From Candidatus Kaiserbacteria bacterium (GTDB lineage Bacteria; Patescibacteriota; Minisyncoccia; Phycocordibacterales; UBA12088), in contig PWVU01000068.1 in the NCBI GenBank assembly GCA_003561715.1, forward strand, positions 1 to 6,703: a stretch of 6,703 nucleotides of DNA, given 5' to 3'. Each line of letters begins with the position of its first letter. Positions within the stretch are counted from its first letter, which is position 1. The notes under the pieces are model-generated. The model was not told the DNA's origin and did not search any database. It was given only the letters and a program-made list of their open reading frames with translations. Below, one piece after another: positions 1-4,814 of this stretch. A program made the position numbers and the translations under genes.

Positions 1-34
1 AAATTAGATACTATGCAACGTATCACTGTGAGCA

Positions 35-595
35 CTACCCCGAGTCGTGCAGGCGAATAATGACTTTCGCCGGACGAATGATATGTGATCCAAGCTTATA
101 CCCTTTTTGAAATGTGCTGCAGATGGTGTGATCCAGCGAGGGATCTTCGGTTGGCTCCGATGCGACTGATTCGTGCTCGTGGGGATCGAACGGGGCATCA
201 ATGGGGTCAAGTATCGTCAAGCCGTGAGACTCAAGTGTACTTTGCAGATGAGTATAAATACCCTCAACACCCTTGCGCCATTCTTCATCGACGTGCTCCC
301 AACCGCCATTATTCATAGCGCTGTCGAAACTATCAAGGACCCCGGTGAGTGACTCGATAATAGTCGCCTTGCCGCGGTCAAGCGCTCCTTGTTCTCGTTC
401 GACCGAAAGGCGGCGGCTGTTTACCATTTCCGCTTGCGTACGCTGCCACCCTTCAAGGTATTCCTGCTTCTGCGATTCGCATTCTCTTAGTTTTTGGCGA
501 ATCTTTTTAAGCGCATCGCTTTTGTGTTCCCCTTCATCAACGATATCATCCTCCATGAACTCTTCTTCGCTGTCGTTCGTTTTGTTGCTATCCAT
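35..595 (-). CDS. grpE: GrpE, nucleotide exchange factor of DnaK (Hsp70)
   Basis: GrpE dimers release ADP from DnaK in the cytoplasm and so drive the Hsp70 folding cycle. The 186-residue product has the family layout: an acidic disordered N-terminus (about 1-28), a long charged helix likely to form the dimer coiled coil (about 29-75), a helical segment with VLDSFDSAM (86-94), then the C-terminal beta domain with FDPHEHESV (136-144) and the signature GYKLGSHIIRPAKVIIR (165-181). Length is normal for the family. I start at the ATG at 595. An in-frame ATG at 616 adds MAYCSAR, but those codons overlap the predicted -10 box, and the family does not need them. The stop is TAG. It follows rpsI on the same strand but has its own promoter and a hairpin between. 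No CIRCE element is visible upstream. dnaK may lie beyond the window edge, which I cannot see. Identity is secure; the start is probable. Confidence 0.95.
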   Translation of the reverse strand: MDSNKTNDSEEEFMEDDIVDEGEHKSDALKKIRQKLRECESQKQEYLEGWQRTQAEMVNSRRLSVEREQGALDRGKATIIESLTGVLDSFDSAMNNGGWEHVDEEWRKGVEGIYTHLQSTLESHGLTILDPIDAPFDPHEHESVASEPTEDPSLDHTICSTFQKGYKLGSHIIRPAKVIIRLHDSG

Positions 596-606
596 ACGTG
601 CACTAC

Positions 607-635
607 AGTATGCCAATCCAAAAAGTGACTGTCAA
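607..635 (-). promoter_or_regulatory. Predicted sigma70-type promoter of grpE
   Basis: On the minus strand a perfect -35 box TTGACA (630-635) is followed by a 17-base spacer and a -10 box CATACT (607-612, 4 of 6 matches). An alternative -10, TACTGT, sits two bases further on with a 19-base spacer. The predicted transcript start is near 600, about 5 bases before the ATG at 595, so the mRNA would be nearly leaderless. It supports separate transcription of grpE from the ribosomal genes. No heat-shock operator is seen. Box matches are read directly; activity is inferred. Confidence 0.65.
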
Positions 636-651
636 ATGTTCAGCTTCTTCT

Positions 652-670
652 GCCCCCCCGGGGGGGGGGC
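652..670 (-). terminator. All-GC inverted repeat between rpsI and grpE; possible terminator
   Basis: The plus strand reads G, seven C, ten G, C. As minus-strand RNA this is G-C7, a CCC loop, G7-C: an eight-pair stem made only of G:C pairs with a three-base loop. It lies 19 bases after the rpsI stop and about 17 bases upstream of the grpE -35 box, the right place to end the ribosomal transcript. It is not a textbook intrinsic terminator, because the bases after the stem on the minus strand (AGAAGAAGC) contain no U tract. It could instead be a pausing or RNA-stabilising hairpin, or a length-variable homopolymer tract. Confidence 0.4.
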
Positions 671-688
671 TTATAAGTCGAGACGGTA

Positions 689-1099
689 TTAGCGCTTACT
701 CCATTGAGGCGCTTTGCGGGCCTTCTTAAGACCAAATTTGCGACGTTCCTTCATGCGCGGATCTCGCTTCAGCAAGCCGGTCTTTTTCAGATCAAGACGA
801 AGCTCGGGGTCATGCTCTAAGAGCGCGCGTGCAATAGCGTGCGCGACCGCACCAGCCTGAGATGCGATGCCACCTCCTGACACTTTTGCGGTCACCGTAA
901 AATCTTTAGTAAGATTTCGGGTGCCGATTACATCGGTCACTTTTTTTCGCAGTACGTCTGTTGGGAAATATTCAGCGACGGGCGTGTCATTTATCATAAT
1001 GGTAGTCGCAGTCTTTGACTAAAGAAGACGCACGCGCGCTGATGAGGTTTTGCGTCGTCCTACGGCTTCAAGATATCGAGTTGCTGGTGTTGGTGCCAT
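689..1099 (-). CDS. rpsI: Ribosomal protein S9 (30S), interrupted by an in-frame amber codon
   Basis: S9 is a 30S head protein whose C-terminal tail reaches the P-site tRNA. The full reading frame is 136 codons from the ATG at 1099, nine bases after the rplM stop, as expected for the rplM-rpsI pair. The N-terminal part carries the S9 signature YLEAVGRRKTSSARV (9-23). Codon 27 (1019-1021) is TAG. After it the same frame continues with MINDTPVAEYF (35-45), the SGGGIASQAGAVAHAIARAL core, and the canonical C-terminus ending QWSKR. The longest uninterrupted frame is therefore only 689-997, starting at the ATG of codon 35 and lacking the GRRK...ARV region. UAG closes five other genes here, so it is not simply reassigned. 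A point sequencing error or strain mutation is the plainest reading; readthrough or reinitiation at codon 35 are alternatives. Neither the +1 nor the -1 frame bypasses the stop productively. Identity is certain; integrity is not. The true stop is TAA. Confidence 0.9.
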
Positions 1100-1108
1100 A
1101 CGAATGGA

Positions 1109-1459
1109 TTACTCAGTGATTGAAAGTTTTTTCATGCGAACCGATTGCAGTCGGTTCTTAGGAAGCATACCCTTGACTGCGATACGGACAATTTCGCGAT
1201 ATCCTTTCTTGTCAATGACTTCTTCCATGCGTAGTTGCTTTAGTCCGCCCGGATACCCGGAATAGCGAGAATAGAGTTCTTGCGCGCGCTTTTTTTCAGG
1301 AATAGAAAGCTTGGATGCATTGGTAATAATGACCGATGTGTCACCGGCTTTATTGGGACGATATGCGGGCGTGTGTTTACCCATCAAATGCAACGCGGCC
1401 TCCGTCGCAACGCGACCCAGTGCTTTTCCGGTAGCATCAATGGTGTGAGTGTGAGACAT
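1109..1459 (-). CDS. rplM: Ribosomal protein L13 (50S), short form
   Basis: L13 binds 23S rRNA early in 50S assembly. The 116-residue product shows the family core in order: IDATGKALGRVATEAA (7-22), MGKHTPAY (26-33), the YSGYPGGLK loop (66-74) and the AVKGMLPKNRL motif (94-104). Typical bacterial L13 is about 140-145 residues. This one starts almost directly at the DATGK motif, lacking the usual N-terminal 10-15 residues, and stops soon after the MLPKN motif, lacking the usual C-terminal tail. That compact form is, to my knowledge, characteristic of Candidate Phyla Radiation bacteria rather than a truncation artefact: both termini end cleanly and the neighbours are 4 bases (rplQ) and 9 bases (rpsI) away. 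The stop is TAA and there is no Shine-Dalgarno sequence; it is probably translated from the rplQ-rplM-rpsI transcript. Confidence 0.96.
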   Translation of the reverse strand: MSHTHTIDATGKALGRVATEAALHLMGKHTPAYRPNKAGDTSVIITNASKLSIPEKKRAQELYSRYSGYPGGLKQLRMEEVIDKKGYREIVRIAVKGMLPKNRLQSVRMKKLSITE

Positions 1460-1463
1460 GATT

Positions 1464-1817
1464 CTATACTAGTTGAATGACTGCCATCGTTGCCGCATCT
1501 CCCGAACGTACTCGTGAACGGACAACACGAGTGTACCCTCCATTTCGATCTTGGTACCGTGGGCCAAGATCCGCAAACACTTTTTGACTTGCGGCACTAC
1601 GCGCCCCAAGCCGACTGGCCACCATACGACGATTTGCCAGCGTATCCTGCTTGCCTGCGGTAATGATTCGTTCAATGAACGGGCGAACCTCTTTTGCTTT
1701 TGCCAGTGTTGTCTCAATGCGTTCGTGCATAATAAGCTCACGCGCCAACGAGCGCATAAGCGCAGTGTATTGACGTGTAGGTCGCCCCAATGTTCGTTTG
1801 CGTACGTGATGCTTCAT
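1464..1817 (-). CDS. rplQ: Ribosomal protein L17 (50S)
   Basis: L17 is a 23S rRNA-binding protein near the polypeptide exit tunnel. The 117-residue product matches the family: a basic N-terminus beginning MKHHVRKRTLGRP, the LARELIMHERIETTLAKAKE helix (24-43), PFIERIITAGK, ANRR, LGPRYQDRNGGYTRV (84-98) and a C-terminal beta strand ending MAVIQLV. It lacks the last few residues (often E or more) seen in many homologues but is otherwise full length. The start at 1817 gives the canonical basic N-terminus. It has its own strong promoter in the 50-base gap after rpoA, so rplQ-rplM-rpsI can be transcribed separately from the alpha genes. The stop is TAG, four bases before the rplM ATG. Cysteine-free. 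Confidence 0.97.
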   Translation of the reverse strand: MKHHVRKRTLGRPTRQYTALMRSLARELIMHERIETTLAKAKEVRPFIERIITAGKQDTLANRRMVASRLGARSAASQKVFADLGPRYQDRNGGYTRVVRSRVRSGDAATMAVIQLV

Positions 1818-1834
1818 ATGTTGTGTGCCGAAAG

Positions 1835-1863
1835 ACTATACCGCAGTTTTTCAGATAACTCAA
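1835..1863 (-). promoter_or_regulatory. Predicted sigma70-type promoter of rplQ-rplM-rpsI
   Basis: In the rpoA-rplQ gap the minus strand reads TTGAGT (1858-1863), an exact 17-base spacer, then TATAGT (1835-1840): 5 of 6 and 5 of 6 matches to consensus at ideal spacing. The predicted transcript start is near 1828, about 11 bases before the rplQ ATG, leaving no room for a conventional leader. The -35 box begins just 5 bases past the rpoA stop codon. Sequence match is direct; function is inferred. Confidence 0.7.
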
Positions 1864-1867
1864 GTGC

Positions 1868-2851
1868 TTAGCCTTTAAGCGATACACCCAGTTTTACAAG
1901 CGCGTCTTTGATCTCTTGAAGTCCCTTAACTCCCATACCCTCAATGGTGAGAATATCCTCTTCTGTTTTACGCGCAAGACCACCAACGGTACGAATATTT
2001 GCGGCCGTAAGTACATTGATGGTTCGGGAAGAAATATCGACTGATTCGATACGCGTTTTGAGGATCTCCGCATCCGCCTCCTTGTGCGCCGGAGGTGATA
2101 CTTTGGGAGTTGCCTCGCGCGACTCTTCAAGTGATTCTGAAAGCGCGGGCATCGTATGCTCTTCCTCTTTGAATCCTACGATCGCCTTGAGTTGGTAGAT
2201 CATGATCTCAACCGCTCGCTCAAGTGCTTGGCGCGGCGTGAGGGTCCCGTCAGTTTCGATGAAGATACGTAAACGGTTAAAGTCGGTTCGATCACCCACA
2301 CGCATGTTCTCCACCTCGTAATTTACCCGGCGAATGGGCGTAAATGTTGCGTCAAGCGCTATAACACCAACGTCCATCTTTTCTTTTTGTAGTTGCTCAC
2401 GTGAGATGTAGCCGAGTCCTTTTTCGACTGTAAGCTCCATATCAACTTTGGTTTTTGTGGTTATTTCACAGATTGGTTGCTCAGGGTTGAGGATGGTCAC
2501 TTGGGAAGGTGCCGTAATGTCACCTGCGGTAACCATCTTCGGACCTTGTGCCGAGAGCGAAATACGTTGCGCATCATCCCCCTCAAGAGACAGACGGACA
2601 CGCTTAAGATTTAGAATAATAGTCACCACATCTTCAGTAACACCATCGATGGTTGAAAACTCATGCTGTACCCCATCTATCTTGACGGTGGTGATAGCGG
2701 CACCGGTGAGTGATGAGAGTATGATTCTTCGAAGGCTATTACCTATGGTGTGCCCGTATCCGGGAAATAACCCATCGATCTCGTACAAACCGGTAAATTC
2801 TTCTTCGGATACGGGTCGCGGCTTGGACGGAAGAGTTACATGATATTCCAT
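1868..2851 (-). CDS. rpoA: DNA-directed RNA polymerase alpha subunit
   Basis: Alpha dimerises to nucleate assembly of core RNA polymerase, and its C-terminal domain contacts promoter UP elements and activators. The 327-residue product is full length. The N-terminal domain (about 1-232) carries the dimer motif GYGHTIGNSLRRIILSS (31-47), including the R41-R42 pair. A Pro/Glu/Ala/Ser-rich linker spans about 233-265. The C-terminal domain (about 266-327) has SSRTINVL, where R276 and N279 align with the DNA-contacting R265 and N268 of Escherichia coli, and a helix-hairpin-helix with IEGMGVKGLQEIKDAL (303-318). UP-element recognition is therefore probably retained. The stop is TAA. It follows rpsD by 56 bases, the largest gap inside the ribosomal block, where a weak -10-like box occurs. 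Its single cysteine (C128) is the only one encoded between infA and rpsI. Confidence 0.98.
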   Translation of the reverse strand: MEYHVTLPSKPRPVSEEEFTGLYEIDGLFPGYGHTIGNSLRRIILSSLTGAAITTVKIDGVQHEFSTIDGVTEDVVTIILNLKRVRLSLEGDDAQRISLSAQGPKMVTAGDITAPSQVTILNPEQPICEITTKTKVDMELTVEKGLGYISREQLQKEKMDVGVIALDATFTPIRRVNYEVENMRVGDRTDFNRLRIFIETDGTLTPRQALERAVEIMIYQLKAIVGFKEEEHTMPALSESLEESREATPKVSPPAHKEADAEILKTRIESVDISSRTINVLTAANIRTVGGLARKTEEDILTIEGMGVKGLQEIKDALVKLGVSLKG

Positions 2852-2862
2852 AACACAATCAA

Positions 2863-2868
2863 ATTATC
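2863..2868 (-). promoter_or_regulatory. Weak candidate -10 box upstream of rpoA
   Basis: The minus strand has GATAAT (5 of 6 to TATAAT) ending 11 bases before the rpoA ATG, in the 56-base gap after rpsD. Its position relative to the start codon matches the four stronger promoters of this window. No convincing -35 box is found 15-19 bases upstream (the region reads roughly TGTGTAT). It could be a weak internal promoter or chance in an AT-rich gap. Confidence 0.28.
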
Positions 2869-2907
2869 TGCTTGATAAAACACTGATACACAGGCTGCGC
2901 GTGTCGG

Positions 2908-3528
2908 CTAGCGACTGCCAAATTCTATAACGGCATTCAAGTCAGCAATGCTTTCCGTCGATTCAGTCGTAGGCGTTCCGGTTATTGTAATGCTCATGCC
3001 ACTTTCATCGACTACCATCCAATTGGGTTCTTTCGCAAGACTGAGTCGTTCCTTTCCAATCTCAAAGAATGCACTACTCTTGCTTCCCTCTCGTACAGCG
3101 ATCACGTCACCTTGCTTCACTTGATATGAGGGCACATTCAGTCGCTTGCCGTTTACCGTGAAATGACCATGGCTGACCAACTGGCGAGCTTGTCTGCGCG
3201 ATGCGGCAAACCCGGCGCGGTACACCGTGTTATCCAATCGCATTTCAAGAAGTTCAAGAAATCGTAGTGCGGGATCTTTTCCGTCTACACGCCGAGAGGA
3301 CTCTTCGATATAGCGACGCATTTGTCGTTCCGCAACACCGTATCCAAAACGCACTTTTTGCTTCTCTAACAGCTGACGCGCAAAGTTCGACCTGGTACCA
3401 CGTCGCCCACCACGCTTTTTGTTTTTTTCGTGTCGAGCCTCAGACAGTGCAAACTTGGGAGATTGCGTTTTATCAAATATGTGTGCACCCAAACGTCGTG
3501 CAATTTTATAGCGTGGTCCGATGATCAT
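2908..3528 (-). CDS. rpsD: Ribosomal protein S4 (30S), zinc-free form
   Basis: S4 binds 16S rRNA first in 30S assembly and, in Escherichia coli, represses the alpha operon. The 206-residue product has the S4 N-terminal domain (GPRYKIARRLG, 4-14; RFGYGVAERQMRRYI, 60-74), LRFLELLEMRLDNTVYRAGF (88-107), and the S4 RNA-binding domain SRRQARQLVSHGHFTVNG (110-127) followed by VPSYQVKQGDVIAV. It ends in EFGSR, like the usual VE(F/L)YSR terminus. The N-terminal cysteine cluster of zinc-binding S4 is absent and the whole protein is cysteine-free. A Thr/Glu/Ser-rich insertion (TGTPTTESTES, 183-193) precedes the last strand. The start at 3528 is the only ATG giving the canonical N-terminus. The stop is TAG. 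Gaps: 21 bases to rpsK, 56 to rpoA. Confidence 0.97.
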   Translation of the reverse strand: MIIGPRYKIARRLGAHIFDKTQSPKFALSEARHEKNKKRGGRRGTRSNFARQLLEKQKVRFGYGVAERQMRRYIEESSRRVDGKDPALRFLELLEMRLDNTVYRAGFAASRRQARQLVSHGHFTVNGKRLNVPSYQVKQGDVIAVREGSKSSAFFEIGKERLSLAKEPNWMVVDESGMSITITGTPTTESTESIADLNAVIEFGSR

Positions 3529-3549
3529 AAATCAAATGTGGTGTATTAC

Positions 3550-3984
3550 TTATACGCGGCGTGGCTTGGGTGGTCGTGGTCCGTTGTGCGGGACCGGTGT
3601 CTCGTCACGGATACCGGTTAGTAGTATGCCCTTGTTAGCAAACGCGCGCATGGCTGATTCGCGCCCCGCACCAACTCCTTTAATAACGACATTAACTTCT
3701 TTAACGCCCATGCCGATCGCTTTCTCGCCAAGCACCTCACCGACTTTTGCCGCCGCAAATGGTGTACTTTTTTTTGCACCCTTAAAACCCAAAGAACCGC
3801 TTGAACCGGACATAATGGCGTTACCTTGTTTGTCTGTAAATGTTGCCTGCGTGTTGTTGTAGGTTGCGCGAATATACAAGGTGCCTTCCGCTACCTTCTT
3901 TTTGGGTAAGCGTGAAAGTGATCGTGCGCGCATACCTGCGTTTCCCGATCCGCCCGATTTAGTGACTGTACGTTTTTTTCCCAT
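3550..3984 (-). CDS. rpsK: Ribosomal protein S11 (30S platform)
   Basis: S11 sits on the 30S platform near the mRNA exit and the Shine-Dalgarno/anti-Shine-Dalgarno helix. The 144-residue product has a basic Gly/Ser/Lys-rich N-terminus (1-34), then the S11 fold: ATYNNTQATFTDKQGN (40-55), GSLGFKGAKKSTPFAA (63-78), VKEVNVVIKGVGAGRESAMR (94-113) and the C-terminus IRDETPVPHNGPRPPKPRRV. In many bacteria the residue after HNG is cysteine (HNGCRPPK); here it is proline. It is slightly longer than the usual 125-130 residues because of the N-terminal extension. The stop is TAA. It lies between rpsM (23-base gap) and rpsD, the standard alpha-operon order. There is no Shine-Dalgarno motif before the ATG. 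Confidence 0.97.
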   Translation of the reverse strand: MGKKRTVTKSGGSGNAGMRARSLSRLPKKKVAEGTLYIRATYNNTQATFTDKQGNAIMSGSSGSLGFKGAKKSTPFAAAKVGEVLGEKAIGMGVKEVNVVIKGVGAGRESAMRAFANKGILLTGIRDETPVPHNGPRPPKPRRV

Positions 3985-4007
3985 GGATGTGGTATGAGTG
4001 TTAGCAA

Positions 4008-4394
4008 CTATTTCTTTTCAACTTTCTTTTTGCCCGAACCCATGGTCTTCTTGGCTCCCTTGAGTGTACGAGCGTTCGTCCGTGTACGTTGACCGTGCGC
4101 CGGAAGGCGTCGGCTGTGACGCATGCCTCGATACGAGCTTATATCCTTTAGCCGCTTCACGTTTGCGCTGACCGTGCGACGCAACTCACCTTCAATCACG
4201 AAGCCTTCAGAACCTTCAATCCGATCTCGAATACGAGCCTCTTCTTCGGCTGTAAGTTCAGATGGTTTCTTCCCCGGGTCAACCTTTGCATCAGCAAGCA
4301 CCAGGAGTGCTCGCGGTCGCCCGATGCCATACACGGCCGTAAGCGCGAGTTCCAAACGCTTTGAGTCAGGTAGAGTTATTCCGGAAATACGCAT
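4008..4394 (-). CDS. rpsM: Ribosomal protein S13 (30S head)
   Basis: S13 forms intersubunit bridges with the 50S and touches the P-site tRNA. The 128-residue product begins MRISGITLPDSKRLELALT and shows the helix-two-turn-helix VYGIGRPRALLVL (21-33), a long charged helix (48-62), FVIEGELRRTVSANVKRLKD (65-84) and the signature YRGMRHSRRLPAHGQRTRTNARTLKG (88-113), ending in a Lys-rich tail. The usual GVGKTR loop is GIGRPR here. A short Gly-Ser-Glu insertion precedes FVIEGE. The stop is TAG. The gap from rpmJ is 29 bases, too short for the pseudoknot to which S4 binds upstream of rpsM in Escherichia coli, so that autoregulatory site is probably absent. Confidence 0.97.
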   Translation of the reverse strand: MRISGITLPDSKRLELALTAVYGIGRPRALLVLADAKVDPGKKPSELTAEEEARIRDRIEGSEGFVIEGELRRTVSANVKRLKDISSYRGMRHSRRLPAHGQRTRTNARTLKGAKKTMGSGKKKVEKK

Positions 4395-4423
4395 AACAGG
4401 GTATTATTTATGAGATCAAACAA

Positions 4424-4540
4424 TTATCCTTGACGCTGTTTATGGCGCGGTTTTTTCTTGTTTATGACAAATACTCTCCCGCGACGCCGCACGATCTTGT
4501 CATCTTTTGATATTTTTTTGACTGATGATTTAACTTTCAT
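4424..4540 (-). CDS. rpmJ: Ribosomal protein L36 (50S), zinc-free form
   Basis: A 38-residue ORF lies between infA and rpsM, the canonical rpmJ position. It begins MKVKSSVKKISKDDKIVRRR and ends KKKPRHKQRQG, matching the L36 MKV...SVKK start and PKHKQRQG end, at the usual length of 37-38. Classic L36 binds zinc through Cys-x2-Cys...Cys...His. Here the cysteine positions (11, 14, 27) are Ser, Asp and Asn and only H33 remains, so this is a zinc-independent L36. It starts 7 bases after the infA stop and ends TAA, 29 bases before rpsM. It is short enough to be missed by ORF callers with length cut-offs. Confidence 0.95.
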   Translation of the reverse strand: MKVKSSVKKISKDDKIVRRRGRVFVINKKKPRHKQRQG

Positions 4541-4547
4541 GAAATCT

Positions 4548-4766
4548 TTACATACGCTTCACGATCCTCGCTTTTCCTCCATATGGATCTATTTCCAGGC
4601 GGACCGTGTCGCCAACGAGCACTTTAATGCGGTGCAGACGCATTTTACCCGCAAGATAGGCAAGAACAGTCTCTCCGCTTTTAAGCGTAACGCGAAAAAG
4701 CGTATTGGGAAGTGCTTCCTCAACAACACCTTCAATTTGCTCTTTTTCGGAACTGTGCCCAGCCAT
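4548..4766 (-). CDS. infA: Translation initiation factor IF-1
   Basis: IF-1 occupies the A site of the 30S subunit during initiation and cooperates with IF-2 and IF-3. With the ATG at 4766 the product is 72 residues, the usual length. It is a single OB fold with QIEGVVEEALPNTLFRVTL, SGETVLAYLAGKMRLHRIKV, LVGDTVRLEIDPY and GGKARIVKRM, matching the family's PNTxFRV, GKMR, GD and PY...RIV positions. An in-frame ATG at 4814 would add 16 residues unlike any IF-1 and would overlap both the upstream gene's stop and the predicted promoter, so I reject it. The stop is TAA, 7 bases before rpmJ. It is the first gene of the ribosomal block and has its own promoter. Confidence 0.96.
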   Translation of the reverse strand: MAGHSSEKEQIEGVVEEALPNTLFRVTLKSGETVLAYLAGKMRLHRIKVLVGDTVRLEIDPYGGKARIVKRM

Positions 4767-4784
4767 CAATATAGTGCGTTGCGT

Positions 4785-4814
4785 ATAGTACCAGAATAGG
4801 TTGCTATTAGTCAA
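4785..4814 (-). promoter_or_regulatory. Predicted sigma70-type promoter of infA and the ribosomal block
   Basis: The minus strand reads TTGACT (4809-4814, 5 of 6), an 18-base spacer, then TACTAT (4785-4790, 4 of 6). The -35 box overlaps the TAA stop of the upstream membrane-protein gene (4807-4809). The predicted transcript start near 4778 is about 12 bases from the infA ATG at 4766, with no Shine-Dalgarno sequence between. This is probably the main promoter for infA-rpmJ-rpsM-rpsK-rpsD-rpoA. Boxes are direct reads; activity is inferred. Confidence 0.65.

Noticed and set aside
7..24. Inverted repeat GATAC...GTATC after grpE
   Set aside because: The stem is only five pairs with three A:T pairs and an eight-base loop, too weak to call a terminator.
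596..616. Longer grpE start at the ATG at 616
   Set aside because: Its first seven codons cover the predicted -10 box, and a transcript beginning near 600 could not include them.
273..692. Plus-strand open frame of 139 codons over grpE and the intergenic hairpin
   Set aside because: The frame is a Ser/Cys/Arg-rich shadow of grpE; the poly-G tract translates to proline/glycine run-through and no homology is recognisable.
1009..1033. Programmed frameshift at CTT-TAG in rpsI
   Set aside because: A +1 slip reaches TGA after eight codons and a -1 slip stops within about a dozen codons; only frame zero continues the S9 sequence.
4411..4416. Promoter for rpsM (AATAAT-like -10 in the rpmJ-rpsM gap)
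   Set aside because: AT-rich gap with no -35 match at 15-19 bases; spacing to the nearby TTGTTT is too short.
4395..4423. S4-binding autoregulatory pseudoknot upstream of rpsM
   Set aside because: The rpmJ-rpsM gap is just 29 AT-rich bases with no nested stems visible.
4767..4814. Longer infA start at the ATG at 4814
   Set aside because: The extra 16 residues are unlike IF-1, overlap the upstream gene's stop and coincide with the predicted promoter; the 72-residue form is the family length.
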